NCBI RefSeq assembly: GCF_001658025.2
Contig: NZ_CP014007.2
Coordinates: 3,410,001 to 3,474,000 of the forward strand
DNA: 64,000 bases
From: Kosakonia oryzae
GTDB lineage: Bacteria > Pseudomonadota > Gammaproteobacteria > Enterobacterales > Enterobacteriaceae
Reading direction: 5' to 3'
The position numbers and the translations under genes were made by a program. Shown piece by piece: positions 1-10,307 of this stretch (position 1 is the stretch's first letter; each line of letters begins with the position of its first letter). The notes below the pieces were generated by a model. That model saw only the letters and a list, made by a program, of their open reading frames with translations, was not told the origin of the DNA and did no database searches.

Positions 1-3000
1 ACCTTCCGTGCGGGCAATATCCATTACCTGCGTGCCGATCTCGTTAATCATCTGCGCGGTTTGCAGGCGGCGTTGTTCTTTCTCCTTGTCGAAAATCTGA
101 TCGATGCTGCCGTTGGCGTGCGCGGTGTCGCGGCTCAGCGTGTTCACATCCTGCTGCTGGCCGGCCTGATCGCGGATCACAATCGCGCCGTCAGCCACCG
201 CCGACTGCGTGGTGCCCTCCGCGTGCCCCTTGCCGCCCGCACCGGCCAGCAGGGCATTCGTCATATTCCCGAGAACATTACCCGGCACGCTGCCGCCGGT
301 GCTGAACCCGGCACCCTGATGTTCCGTTTTGTAGTCGGCTTTGTTGTTGATATCGGAGAAGCCCAGCGTTCCGGTATCCAGCTTGTTTTTATCCGCATCC
401 GCCTGGCTGGCAATCACCGCGCCATCAAGCTGCGTATGATTACCGACGGTAATATCGAAGCCACCTTTGCCCGCGTAAATCCCGGTCTGCTCCTGCACCG
501 AGTCGTAATTGCTGTTCATTTTGTCGTGGCTGTAGCTGAAACTGCCGCCCGGGCCGCCGCCGCCAAAGGTGTAACTCAGCCCGGCGCTGATGCTCTGCTG
601 TTTACTGTTGTAGTTATTGCTGTCCTGCTGGCTGCTCAGTGTCAGGTCGCGCCCGACATCCGCCGTCACCTTATCGCCGTTCACCTGCGCACCCTGCAAC
701 AGGGTGTCGCGGCCGCTGGTCAGATCAACATTCTGCCCGGCATCCAGCGTGGTCTCATTCCACGAGGTACCGTTGCCTTTCTCGTTCCCCTTCGAGGCGT
801 TTCCGCTGGCCGACACCATAAACCCGGCACCGTTTTTCCCGGCAACAATCCCGACACCAATCGAGCCACCTTTGCTGGAGTTACTGCCGGTGGTTTGCTG
901 CGTGCTGGCCGCCCCGCCAAGAGTGATATCCCTGGCCGCAGCCAGCGTGATGTCTTTCCCGGCTTTTAGCTGACTGCCTGATACGGCAATATCACCGCTG
1001 TTGGCCGCATTTCCTTTGCCGTTCGCGGTTACGCTCAGGCTATCCCCTGCATTCAGCGAGCTGCCAAACACCGTGTCCTGCTCTGAATGGGAGGTGGATT
1101 TCGACGACTGCCCGCCGATGGAAACCATCACACCAAAGGAGCCATTTTTCGTGGCATCATCCGTGCCGGCTTTCACCGCCGCCAGGCGTGAAGCCTGCGA
1201 GGCCTGAATACCGGAGAGCACAGCTTTGGTGCCCTGCAATGCCGCAAGGCGACCGTCACTCTGATCTTTTGCCGCCATCGCTGTGGATGCCGCAGTGTTC
1301 ACCACATCGCCCACCGCGCCGGAGAGTGCCAGCGTCAGACCGCTGCTTTTCTGTTCGAAGGTCTGGTCGGTGGTGCGTTTGTCATGACCCGGATCGACCA
1401 CCACACTGTCGCCGCTCAGGGCGAGGTCTTTTTTGGCGATCACGTCAGAGCCGCCAATATGCAGCGCGTCACCTGCCGAAATCGTCACATCCCCGCCATT
1501 ACTGCCGACAGTGCTCGTACTCTGGCTCTGGGTGGTGCCTTTCTCTTTCAGATCCTGTTTGGTTTTACTGCTGCCGATGGTAAAACCGATGCCGCCGGAG
1601 CCCATCAGGCCACTCTTTTTCTTCTCTTTAAATTGCCAGTTCGAGTCGGTGTTGGTGGCGGCTGTGATGTCCACGTTATGCGCCGCACTGAGCGTCACGT
1701 CACCGTCGCCCACCACGGATGAGCCTTTCACCAGCAGGTCATTACCGGATTTCACCGTCACGTTATCGCCGCTGAGCAAGGTGCCGGATTCACGCGTGGC
1801 ACTCTGCTCGGAGATGGTGTGGGTGGTGGTTTTTTTCAGGAAACCTTTTTTGGTTTTGGTCTCTTCCTTGTAGTGATAATCGCTCTCGGTGGCGGTCGTC
1901 AGGTTCACATCGCGCCCGGCCTGTACGCCAATATCGCCTTGCGCCGTCACCTGCGCCGCTTCGGCATTCATATCGCGTCCGGCGATAATAGTGGTGTCGG
2001 TGCCGCTGGCAATCTCGGTGCCCTGCTGGCGGACCTGCTCGTTAATGACCGTTTTCTTGCTGGCTTTGTAGCTGTCGCCCTGGGTGGTGGCTTCCGCCAG
2101 CAGATTGACATCGCGTCCTGCCTGCATGCCGACCTGCTGCTCTGCCGCCAGCCCGGCGGCCTGCGAATTGATGTCCCGGCCTGCCGTCAACAACAGATTG
2201 TCGCCGGCACTGACCGTGGTGCGATCAACACCGGTGCTGTGGTTTTCACTTTTGCCGCTACGGCTGGCGTTGCTGGTCTGCTGCGCGTCGAGGTTCAGAT
2301 CGTTGCCTGCCGACAGCTTTGCGTCTTTCCCGGCGCTGACATTGCTGGCGCTGAGCGTTAGATCGTTGCCCGCCTGCATCGCCAGATTGCCACCTGCGGT
2401 AATGCTGCTGCCCTGGTAACCGACGGTGGAGCGGCTGGTGTCGGTACGCCACCAAAAGCCGGACTGGCTGTAAGCATCATTTTTCTGGATGGCGTTAACG
2501 GCGATATTGCCGCCTGCGTCCATCAACAGCGCGCCACCCGCTGAGGCCGTCGCGCCGGTAAAGGTGATGTCCTTGTCAGCCACTAGCGACAGGCCATCCG
2601 TCGCGGTAATGCTGGCAATGCTGCCCAGCGTGGTGTCTTTGATGCTGACTGAACCCGCTTTATTCTTCGTGTTGAGCGCAAATTGATCGGCCAGCGTCAG
2701 GTTGTTGATGCTGCCCTCCACGCTCTCCAGCGCCACGGTTTTACCGCTGATGGTGGCGCTGATGTTGCTGATATCGCCAATGGCGCTGAGATCAACATTG
2801 CCGCCCGCTTTCAGCAGCGCATCGTTGCTGTTGGTTATCTGCCCGCTGCTGTTGACGCTGAGATCGTTACGCGCCAGCAGTGTGCTGCCGCTGTTGGTGA
2901 CACTGCCGCCGTCAAGGCTGACGTTGTTCCCGGCGATCACGCTGCCGTTGTTCACCGCGACGTCTTTTGGCGACAGGTAGAGTTTGGGGATCATCACCGT

Positions 3001-6000
3001 CTCGCCGTTAATCGTCGCACTCTCCCACCACAAAATACTGTGGTCGAGAGAAGCGATTTGCTCAGCGGTGAGCGCCACGCCGAACGACAGCCCGAGCGAC
3101 TGCTGCGCGCTGGCGGCGTTATCCATCAGATACTGCATTTGCGCGAGATCGGAACCCATACCGTTCAGGTAGCGGCTGCCGGTCTGGTTCAGCAGCGCAT
3201 TGCTGACATAGCGCGTATCAAACGCCGCATCGCCGAGGAACCGGTAGTCATAATCGGGGTTCAGGTTGAGGCGGCCTAACATATACGACGAACCGAGGAA
3301 CTGGGTCTCGTTGGTATACGTCGGATTGGTTTCGCGCGGCGCGGCGGTCGGGGTGATGCCAAGTAACTTATTCAGATCGCCGAACAGTGCCGGATCAAGT
3401 TGCCCCAGGCCGTCGAGTTTTGGGTTCACGGTGATGAGGTACGGGCTTTTCGGGTTATCCGTGACCACAAAATAACCGTTATTGCCGGTCGGCAGCGGGT
3501 AAGCGCTGGTATCGACGGTTTTGCCCTGCTGCGGTGTTGTGCCGATGTTTTTCAGCGCTGCCGTGGTCACGCCTGCGCTGGCCAGGCTGCCGGTATTGCC
3601 CAGACTGGCATTGCCTTTCTGCTGGCTGCCCGGCGTTGCCAGCGCAGCACCGGATGCCGCGCCGTTATCAAGCCCGCTGCCGCCGTTAATCTGTTGCAGC
3701 GCATTTTGCAGTTGATCCTGCCACTGCGGGGAATTCACCGCGACTGGCCCTGCGGCCAGCGCCTGTTTCGCCACGCTACCGCCGATACCCTGATTGCTCA
3801 GGGTATTCAGTGACGGGGCTGTGATGGTTCCCGTAACACCACCAGTGTGAGCCGTGGTGTTTGTATTACTGATATTGTTGCTGAAATTGGCAGTGACATT
3901 GCCGCCCGCCTGAATGACAGCGCGGTAAATTTCACCCGCCGTAAAAGCAGATTCATGCCCCACCAACTGGAAAGGAATATTTTTATCTTTAACGGTGGGA
4001 TGCAGTGAGCTGTTCGCCGGGTCAATCGTTGCTGTTGTCGGTTTATTACTCGTACCGTATTGATAAACAACGTAATCATAGCTCGTCCCTGCCTGCCAGC
4101 TCTGGTTATTCAACTGGCTGCCAGACAGCGCAATATTACCACTGGCAAGAATGTTACTAGCCTGATTGTCGAGGTTGTTTGCCTGTAATTGCAGATTCCT
4201 TGCTGAAGAAATACGTGCTGCACCGCCGTTTGCCACAACTTTCACATTCGTTTGTGAAAGTGCAAACTTCTGCGTGGTGTACTCCTTGAAGGGAGCGTAA
4301 TGGTAAGCTGTAACGTGGTTGTAGTCACATGCGCCATGTCCATTGCATGGTCCAGACTGAACGACATACTCCGTAGTGTAATAACCCCATGTCCCGTCAG
4401 GCATCATCGTGTAAGGGAGATCCAGCGTGGCATTACCCAACCCTGATATGCTCGTATTCTGACTTGTTGCTTGCGTGACACTCAGCCCATCGCGGGTATT
4501 CAGCAGATGCCCGGTCTTAATGGTGATGTCGCCATTTCGCGTTTCGATACTGCCGGAGGTGTTGATCACCTCGCTGTTGGCATTCCCCGCCGCGTCGCGT
4601 TGCAGCACCAGATTGTTACCCGCCAGCATATCGCCGCGCTGGTTGGTGATGCTGTTGGCATACAGCGCCAGGTTGTTCGCCGCATACAGCAGCGCAGTAT
4701 TGATGATGGCACCCGGCGCGTTCAGCGTCAGGCTGCCCAGTGTTCCGGCAAAGCCGTTTGCCGTAATCCCTCCCCGGCTCACCAGCGCCACATCGCCGCC
4801 GCCCTGAATCGTACTGTTGCCGTTCAGCACAATATTGCTGCCGCTTAAGGTACTGGCCCCGCTACCGGTGGTGATTTGCCCGTTGTTGGTCAACTGGCCG
4901 CCCGCGCTGAGATTCACCGCCTGGCCCTGCATTACGCTCTGGTTATCGATCGCCCCGTTGCTGGAAACAGTCAGGGTTTTGCCCGCTGCCAGCGTGGTTT
5001 TGCCGGTAAAGGCATTGGCCAGTTGCAGCGTCAGGTTGCCGAGCGCCACCACCTGCCCCAGCGCGTCCAGCCCGGTCGCGCCGACAAACAGATCGCCGCC
5101 GCTGAACAGCCTGCCGCTGGCGGACTGATTCACCTGCGAGGCATTCAGCGTCAGCTGGTTTGTGCCAAGCAGCGTGCCGTTGTTGGTGAACTGGCGGTAA
5201 TTCAGCGTCAGGTTATCCGCCTGCGTCGTCCCCTGATTAGTGAAGGTATCGCCGGTCAGCGTCATCTGCCCGGCCAGCAGCGTGCCGCTGCCGTTGTTGT
5301 TCGTCGCATTCAGTATCAGGTTGCTGGCCTGTAACCAGCCCGCGCCGCTGTACTGCGGTGTGGTGAGCGTCAATTTCCCGCCGGAGAGCAACTTGCCCTC
5401 GTTGATCGCCTGCGCGGTCGCATCGACACGGGTTTCACCCGCTCCCTGCAGCAGCCCATAATTAAGCAGTTGTGGCGTGGTCAGGGTCAGCGTGCCCGCG
5501 CTTACCGTCTGCGCGCCGCTGCGGTTGGTCAGCGCCGCAGCGGCAAGCGTGACATCACCGCCCTGCACCTTACCGGCGTTATCGAGCGACGCCGCCGACA
5601 GGTTCAGCGCCCCGTTACTGGCAAGCGAGCCGCCGCTCTGCTGGTTGATATCCCCGTTCAGCGTGGCGGTCAGGCCTTCACTGCCGCTGATGGCTCCGCT
5701 GTTATTCAGCGTCCCGCCGTTAAGCGTCAGGTTTTTCGCCGCCCACTGCCCGTTGTTGGTCAGCGATAAGGCCTGCAGCGCGGTCGTGCCCATGGCGGTA
5801 ATTTTGCTGCCTGCGGCGGAATTCAGGTCGCCGGTAAGCTGGAAGTTCAGCGCCCCGGCGCTCTGCACGGCACCGCTGTTATCCAGTGACTGCGCCGCCA
5901 GCAGGATGCTGTTACCCTGCCAGATCCCACTGTTATTCACCGAACCGGCAGTGATATCCAGCGCCCCCTGCGTTAACAGCGAACCGCTGTTGAGCAGCGC

Positions 6001-9000
6001 CAGTTGCGGCGTTGCCATCGCCATCCGCGCCTGCAATGCCGCAGTTGCCTGGCGGTTATCCAGCGTCAGGCTGTTAAGCCCGGTGAGCGCACCACGGTTA
6101 GTGATGCCCGCTTCGTGCGCCGTCAGTGTGTTGCCCTGTACGGTGCCGTTATTGGTGAGCTGCTGCCCGCGCAGGGTGATATCCCCGGCGCTTAACACCT
6201 GGCCGTCATTGTTCAGCGTCTGCGCGGCGAGTGTCATCGCCCCCTGGCTTTGCAGCGCGCCCGGCAAGTTCAGGGTGTTGCCGACAGTGGCCGTTAAATT
6301 GCCCTGGCTCAGCAAGGTGCCGCCGAGCGTCCAGTCATCCGCCGTCACGCTGACCAGCCCGCCCTGTAAGGTGCCCTGCGTGGAGAGTTGCCCGGCGTTC
6401 AGGGTGAAATCGCCGCCGCTCAGCGTGCGCGAACCGCTGGCGGTGGTGAGGGTATCCGCATTCAGCGTCAGGCCGTGCGTACCCTGCCACAACCCGCCAT
6501 TGCTGAGCGTGCGGGCGTCGAGCGCCAGCGTATCGCCGCTGATGCGCCCGTTGCCGGAGAGGCTGTCGGCGTGGATATCCGTTACGCCACCGCTGACCAG
6601 TTGACCGTTGTTGGTCACCGCACCGCTGTGGATGCCTGTCAGGCCGTTCAGACCATTGATGATCCCGCTGTTATCCAGCTTGTCGCCGCGCAGCGTGATC
6701 GCATCGCCCTGCACGGTTCCACCGTTGTTCAGATTACCGTTGAGCGTCAGCCCGCCGCCGGAAAGCCAGCGTCCGCCCGCGGTGTTAGCGATGCTGTCCG
6801 CCGTGGCCTGCATCTGTTGCGTTCCCTGCATCAGCCCGCTGTTGGTGATGCGGGTGCCCGTCAGCGCCAGCGTGTCGGCAATGAGGTTACCGCTGTTGGC
6901 AAGCTGGTCCGCCTGTAACGTGGCATGGTTATGCGCCAGCAGCGTCCCGCTGTTATCGAGGCTGCCGGTGGTGGCATCCAGCGCGCCGGTTTCCAGGCTG
7001 CCGCCGTTGATCAGCGTATTGCCGGTCAGCGTCAGGCCATCCTGTACATACAGCAGCCCCTGATTGTTGAGGGTATCAAGATTCAGGTTCAGCCCGCTGC
7101 CGCTCACTAACTGACCATTGCCGCCATTAAGTAAATGTTGCGTGGCGATGGTCAGGCTGTCGTTCCCCTGCAGAATGCCGTTGCTGGCGATGTCCGGCGC
7201 GGTCACAGTGAGATCTTTTGCCGCCAGTTTGCCGTCGTTGGTCAGTTGCGCGGTGCTGATGGCGGTCCCGCCCTGGCTCAGCATCTGCCCCTGGTTATCA
7301 AGCGAACGACCAAGCGTGGCGTTCAGGGAATCCTGCGCCTGCACCGTACCGCCGTTGCGCCAGCTATCAGCGGTGGCGGTCAGGTTGCGCCCCTGCATGC
7401 GTCCCTGATTGTCGAGCGTGGTGCCCTGTAAAGTCAGGCTGCCGCCGCTGAGCATCTGGCCGTCAGCCGTGCCGGTAAAGGTGGTACCCTGCCAGTTCAG
7501 CCCGTCAGTCCCCTGGATCAGACCGCTGTTGCGTAAATCGCCGTGCAGCGCCAGCACTTTCGCCATCAGCGTACCGCTGTTGTTGCTGCTGTCCGCGGTC
7601 AGCGTCATCGCCTGCTGGCTAACCACGCTGCCCTGATTATCCAGCGAGCCGCTGACCGTGGCATTCAGCCCGTTTTGCCCGAGCGCCGTGCCGCTGTTCA
7701 GCCACTCTCCGGTCGCCAGATCGAGCGTGCCGCCCTGCATTTGCCCGGCGTTGTTGAGACGATCGTTTTTCAGCGTGACCGCGCCGTTACTCAGCAGCAG
7801 GCCATTCTGCTGGTTGGTCAGTGTGCTGCCCGTGGCGGTCAGCAGGCTGGTGCCCTGCAACGTACCGCTGTTGGTGATGTCGCTGCTGTTGAGCGTCAGG
7901 CTTTTCGCGGCCAGCAGGCCGCTGTTGATCAGCGCCTGCCCGCTAAGATCCAGCGCGTTCCCGCCCGCCAGCGTCCCACTGTTGCGGGTGTTCTGTGTCT
8001 GCAGCGTCAGGGCATCATTAGCCTGCAGGGTTCCTGTGTTATCGAGAGTGTCTGCCGTCACGCCAGTGGTGTTTGCTGCCACCAGCCCGTTGTTGTGAAT
8101 GCTGTCTGCCGCGAGGGTTAACTGCCCGTCCGCCAGCAGACGGCCGTTGTTACTCAGGCTGTGATAATCGCTGAACAGGTTAACGCCATTCAGTTCGCCA
8201 CCGCTGGTCAGCGCATCGCCGTGCAGATACAGGTCGCCATCGGTGGTGATCAGGCCGCCGTTATTCAATTGCGGGATGGCAAGCGTCAGGTCTTTCGCAG
8301 AGTAGAGAGTGCCGCCGGCGAGGTTATCAAGCAGCCCGGTGTGCAGATTCAGCGCCTGCGTACCCTGCAACAGGCCGCTGTTGCTGATGTGGCTACTGCT
8401 GAGATCCAGCGTATCCGCCACCAGCGTACCGCTGTTGGTGAGGTTTTCCGGTGCGCTAAGCGTAATACGGGTTGCCGCTGATTTACCGCCGTGACTCAGC
8501 GTTTTCGCCCCGACGCTGAGCGTCCCTTTCGCTGCCTGAGTACCGTTCAGCGTGGCATCACTGGCCGCCAGCGTCATATCGCCGCCGCTTTGCAGTTGCG
8601 CATTCTGCCGGGTCTGCATGCTTCCTGCGGTAACCGTCAGTGCGCCATCGGCATTCACCTGCCCGGCCAAATCCGCCGCACCCTGTGCCGTCAGCGTGAC
8701 ATCACCTTTGCCGGTAATGACAGAATCTGCCCCGTCGGTCAGCGTTCCGGCATCCACGCTCAATGCGCCACTGGCGGCCAGCGTACCGTTGTTCTGCACG
8801 TTGTTGCCGGTAATCCCCAGCGTCTGCCCCTGCAACGTGCCGCTGTTATTCACTGTGCTGGCGCTGGCAGTCAGCCCGCCTTTTGCTGCCACCGTTCCAC
8901 GGTTATCCAGTTGCGCGGCACTGATACGCGCCTCACTGGCGGAGGCCAGTGAACCGTTGTTCTGTACGTTGTCCCCGCTAATCCCCAGCGTCTGCCCCTG

Positions 9001-10296
9001 CAGGGTGCCGCTGTTATTCACTGTGCTGGCGCTGGCAGTCAGCCCGCCTTTTGCCGCCACCGTTCCACGGTTATCCAGTTGAACAGCGGCGATCTGCACG
9101 TTGCCGCCAGTGGTCAGCTGCCCCTGATGGGTAATCGTCTGTGCCTTCAGCGTGGCATTGCCTGCAGCATTGGCCTGGGTGGAGGCATCACTGGTGAGCT
9201 GTTTCCCACTAAGCGACATGTCACCGCCGCTGGTGAGTGAACTGCCTGTAAGGGTGGTGTTGCCCGCGCCGCTGAGCGTCAGTTTGCCGTCGGCGGCCAG
9301 CGTGGCGTGATTCAGCGCCACATCCTGCGTGGCCGTAACCGCGATATCGCCGCCCGCTTTGTGGCTGCCACTGAGGGTGACGCTGTCGCCTTTCGCCGTC
9401 AGCGAGCCGCTGGCAATGCTCTCTTTCACCACCATTTTGCCGTTCGCATCAAGCGTGATATCGCCCTGGCGTGCCGTCAGGTTGCCAAGGTTGACGCCGA
9501 CGCCTTTCTCGGTGGAGACCAGGTGAATGCGGTTGGCATACATGCCGCCGAGCGCGCCGGTATCCACCGCTACCACTGGCGCTGCACCTTCGCCGGCAAT
9601 CGCTGTCGCCTTACCGCTGGCGTCCACCCGGTTGGCCCCGGTGGTCACCGTTAAGTCCTTCGCATGAATGGCGGCGTTCACTTCGGTGGCGCGGGAAATC
9701 AGCGCCAGCGCATCGCTGCCGCTGGCGTTCAGCCCCTGTCCTTCCACGGTGATGGTGCCTTTGGTCACTTCCAGTGCGGAGAGATTGCCCGCTGCATCGA
9801 ATTGCGGTTTACCGGTAGTCAGGGTGGCGTTCGGCGTGTTGATAAACCCACAGCCGTTACAGGTGATGCCGTATGGGTTGGCGACCATCACATTCGCCGC
9901 CTTACCCGCCACTTCGGTATATCCCTGCAACTGCGATCGGCTACCACCGGTCACTTCGTTGATAATGCCTTTCGCTTCTTGCCCGGTGCGCAGGTTCGGG
10001 TTGTTCTGGATAAGCCCGCCAAGTTGCGTCTGCGTCAGCTGCCCGGTGGCGTTATTGAGGATCAGCCCCTCGCTGCCGACGTTGTAGTCATGAAACTGGT
10101 TGTGCGAGATGCCCGCCCCGTTCGGCGTGGCGATATTGACCACCGGCACGCCGTTGCCAGCTTTATCCATGCTGGCGCTGCCTGTCGGCGTGATCGCCGC
10201 AGCAAACGCGGGGGCTACCGGCTGCCAGACCAGCAGGCTGATAATCAACCAGCTGATAGCACGCTGGGAAAAACGAACCGGTTTGTCAGTCTTCAT
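1..10296 (-). CDS. cdiA: CdiA-type contact-dependent inhibition exoprotein, 3' end outside window
   Basis: Secreted two-partner (type Vb) effector that forms a surface filament and delivers a C-terminal toxin into neighbouring cells. At least 3,432 codons are open to base 1 without an in-frame stop. An N-terminal signal (about residues 1-33) is followed by a TPS domain with NPYGITCNGCGF near residues 142-152 (Cys146, Cys149). FHA-1 repeats run to about residue 1940. A Tyr-rich segment with PCNGHGAC (Cys1984/Cys1990) and a segment containing SPYLITVNPKLDGLGQ lie where CdiA has its receptor-binding and YP regions. FHA-2 repeats then run to about 3400. The last visible residues, MINEIGTQVMDIARTEG, precede the pretoxin domain in known CdiA. 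As I recall, E. coli EC93 CdiA is about 3,130 residues in full, so this FHA-1 stick is unusually long. The start ATG is 11 bp after the cdiB stop, with AAGGA overlapping that stop. The toxin type cannot be read here. Confidence 0.88.
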   Translation of the reverse strand, partial: MKTDKPVRFSQRAISWLIISLLVWQPVAPAFAAAITPTGSASMDKAGNGVPVVNIATPNGAGISHNQFHDYNVGSEGLILNNATGQLTQTQLGGLIQNNPNLRTGQEAKGIINEVTGGSRSQLQGYTEVAGKAANVMVANPYGITCNGCGFINTPNATLTTGKPQFDAAGNLSALEVTKGTITVEGQGLNASGSDALALISRATEVNAAIHAKDLTVTTGANRVDASGKATAIAGEGAAPVVAVDTGALGGMYANRIHLVSTEKGVGVNLGNLTARQGDITLDANGKMVVKESIASGSLTAKGDSVTLSGSHKAGGDIAVTATQDVALNHATLAADGKLTLSGAGNTTLTGSSLTSGGDMSLSGKQLTSDASTQANAAGNATLKAQTITHQGQLTTGGNVQIAAVQLDNRGTVAAKGGLTASASTVNNSGTLQGQTLGISGDNVQNNGSLASASEARISAAQLDNRGTVAAKGGLTASASTVNNSGTLQGQTLGITGNNVQNNGTLAASGALSVDAGTLTDGADSVITGKGDVTLTAQGAADLAGQVNADGALTVTAGSMQTRQNAQLQSGGDMTLAASDATLNGTQAAKGTLSVGAKTLSHGGKSAATRITLSAPENLTNSGTLVADTLDLSSSHISNSGLLQGTQALNLHTGLLDNLAGGTLYSAKDLTLAIPQLNNGGLITTDGDLYLHGDALTSGGELNGVNLFSDYHSLSNNGRLLADGQLTLAADSIHNNGLVAANTTGVTADTLDNTGTLQANDALTLQTQNTRNSGTLAGGNALDLSGQALINSGLLAAKSLTLNSSDITNSGTLQGTSLLTATGSTLTNQQNGLLLSNGAVTLKNDRLNNAGQMQGGTLDLATGEWLNSGTALGQNGLNATVSGSLDNQGSVVSQQAMTLTADSSNNSGTLMAKVLALHGDLRNSGLIQGTDGLNWQGTTFTGTADGQMLSGGSLTLQGTTLDNQGRMQGRNLTATADSWRNGGTVQAQDSLNATLGRSLDNQGQMLSQGGTAISTAQLTNDGKLAAKDLTVTAPDIASNGILQGNDSLTIATQHLLNGGNGQLVSGSGLNLNLDTLNNQGLLYVQDGLTLTGNTLINGGSLETGALDATTGSLDNSGTLLAHNHATLQADQLANSGNLIADTLALTGTRITNSGLMQGTQQMQATADSIANTAGGRWLSGGGLTLNGNLNNGGTVQGDAITLRGDKLDNSGIINGLNGLTGIHSGAVTNNGQLVSGGVTDIHADSLSGNGRISGDTLALDARTLSNGGLWQGTHGLTLNADTLTTASGSRTLSGGDFTLNAGQLSTQGTLQGGLVSVTADDWTLGGTLLSQGNLTATVGNTLNLPGALQSQGAMTLAAQTLNNDGQVLSAGDITLRGQQLTNNGTVQGNTLTAHEAGITNRGALTGLNSLTLDNRQATAALQARMAMATPQLALLNSGSLLTQGALDITAGSVNNSGIWQGNSILLAAQSLDNSGAVQSAGALNFQLTGDLNSAAGSKITAMGTTALQALSLTNNGQWAAKNLTLNGGTLNNSGAISGSEGLTATLNGDINQQSGGSLASNGALNLSAASLDNAGKVQGGDVTLAAAALTNRSGAQTVSAGTLTLTTPQLLNYGLLQGAGETRVDATAQAINEGKLLSGGKLTLTTPQYSGAGWLQASNLILNATNNNGSGTLLAGQMTLTGDTFTNQGTTQADNLTLNYRQFTNNGTLLGTNQLTLNASQVNQSASGRLFSGGDLFVGATGLDALGQVVALGNLTLQLANAFTGKTTLAAGKTLTVSSNGAIDNQSVMQGQAVNLSAGGQLTNNGQITTGSGASTLSGSNIVLNGNSTIQGGGDVALVSRGGITANGFAGTLGSLTLNAPGAIINTALLYAANNLALYANSITNQRGDMLAGNNLVLQRDAAGNANSEVINTSGSIETRNGDITIKTGHLLNTRDGLSVTQATSQNTSISGLGNATLDLPYTMMPDGTWGYYTTEYVVQSGPCNGHGACDYNHVTAYHYAPFKEYTTQKFALSQTNVKVVANGGAARISSARNLQLQANNLDNQASNILASGNIALSGSQLNNQSWQAGTSYDYVVYQYGTSNKPTTATIDPANSSLHPTVKDKNIPFQLVGHESAFTAGEIYRAVIQAGGNVTANFSNNISNTNTTAHTGGVTGTITAPSLNTLSNQGIGGSVAKQALAAGPVAVNSPQWQDQLQNALQQINGGSGLDNGAASGAALATPGSQQKGNASLGNTGSLASAGVTTAALKNIGTTPQQGKTVDTSAYPLPTGNNGYFVVTDNPKSPYLITVNPKLDGLGQLDPALFGDLNKLLGITPTAAPRETNPTYTNETQFLGSSYMLGRLNLNPDYDYRFLGDAAFDTRYVSNALLNQTGSRYLNGMGSDLAQMQYLMDNAASAQQSLGLSFGVALTAEQIASLDHSILWWESATINGETVMIPKLYLSPKDVAVNNGSVIAGNNVSLDGGSVTNSGSTLLARNDLSVNSSGQITNSNDALLKAGGNVDLSAIGDISNISATISGKTVALESVEGSINNLTLADQFALNTKNKAGSVSIKDTTLGSIASITATDGLSLVADKDITFTGATASAGGALLMDAGGNIAVNAIQKNDAYSQSGFWWRTDTSRSTVGYQGSSITAGGNLAMQAGNDLTLSASNVSAGKDAKLSAGNDLNLDAQQTSNASRSGKSENHSTGVDRTTVSAGDNLLLTAGRDINSQAAGLAAEQQVGMQAGRDVNLLAEATTQGDSYKASKKTVINEQVRQQGTEIASGTDTTIIAGRDMNAEAAQVTAQGDIGVQAGRDVNLTTATESDYHYKEETKTKKGFLKKTTTHTISEQSATRESGTLLSGDNVTVKSGNDLLVKGSSVVGDGDVTLSAAHNVDITAATNTDSNWQFKEKKKSGLMGSGGIGFTIGSSKTKQDLKEKGTTQSQSTSTVGSNGGDVTISAGDALHIGGSDVIAKKDLALSGDSVVVDPGHDKRTTDQTFEQKSSGLTLALSGAVGDVVNTAASTAMAAKDQSDGRLAALQGTKAVLSGIQASQASRLAAVKAGTDDATKNGSFGVMVSIGGQSSKSTSHSEQDTVFGSSLNAGDSLSVTANGKGNAANSGDIAVSGSQLKAGKDITLAAARDITLGGAASTQQTTGSNSSKGGSIGVGIVAGKNGAGFMVSASGNASKGNEKGNGTSWNETTLDAGQNVDLTSGRDTLLQGAQVNGDKVTADVGRDLTLSSQQDSNNYNSKQQSISAGLSYTFGGGGPGGSFSYSHDKMNSNYDSVQEQTGIYAGKGGFDITVGNHTQLDGAVIASQADADKNKLDTGTLGFSDINNKADYKTEHQGAGFSTGGSVPGNVLGNMTNALLAGAGGKGHAEGTTQSAVADGAIVIRDQAGQQQDVNTLSRDTAHANGSIDQIFDKEKEQRRLQTAQMINEIGTQVMDIARTEG
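8788..9081 (-). repeat. Tandem 168-bp duplication inside cdiA FHA-1 region
   Basis: Two nearly identical blocks of about 126 bp (8788-8913 and 8956-9081) lie exactly 168 bp (56 codons) apart. They differ at only a handful of bases. The period keeps the frame, so it adds one repeat unit to the filament at about residues 405-503. The rest of the FHA-1 region holds only diverged repeats. Confidence 0.8.
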
Positions 10297-10307
10297 CGTC
10301 TTGATCC

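Noticed and set aside
4441-9300. Short periodic repeats that could suggest a CRISPR array or satellite
   Set aside because: The repeats are degenerate, codon-phased and translate into FHA-type beta-helix units; there are no constant-length spacers or cas genes.
61-9654. Many plus-strand open frames of 60-375 codons across the first 10 kb
   Set aside because: All lie opposite the GC-rich repeat-coding cdiA frame, have low-complexity Ala/Arg/Pro-rich translations and no family features; they are antisense shadows.
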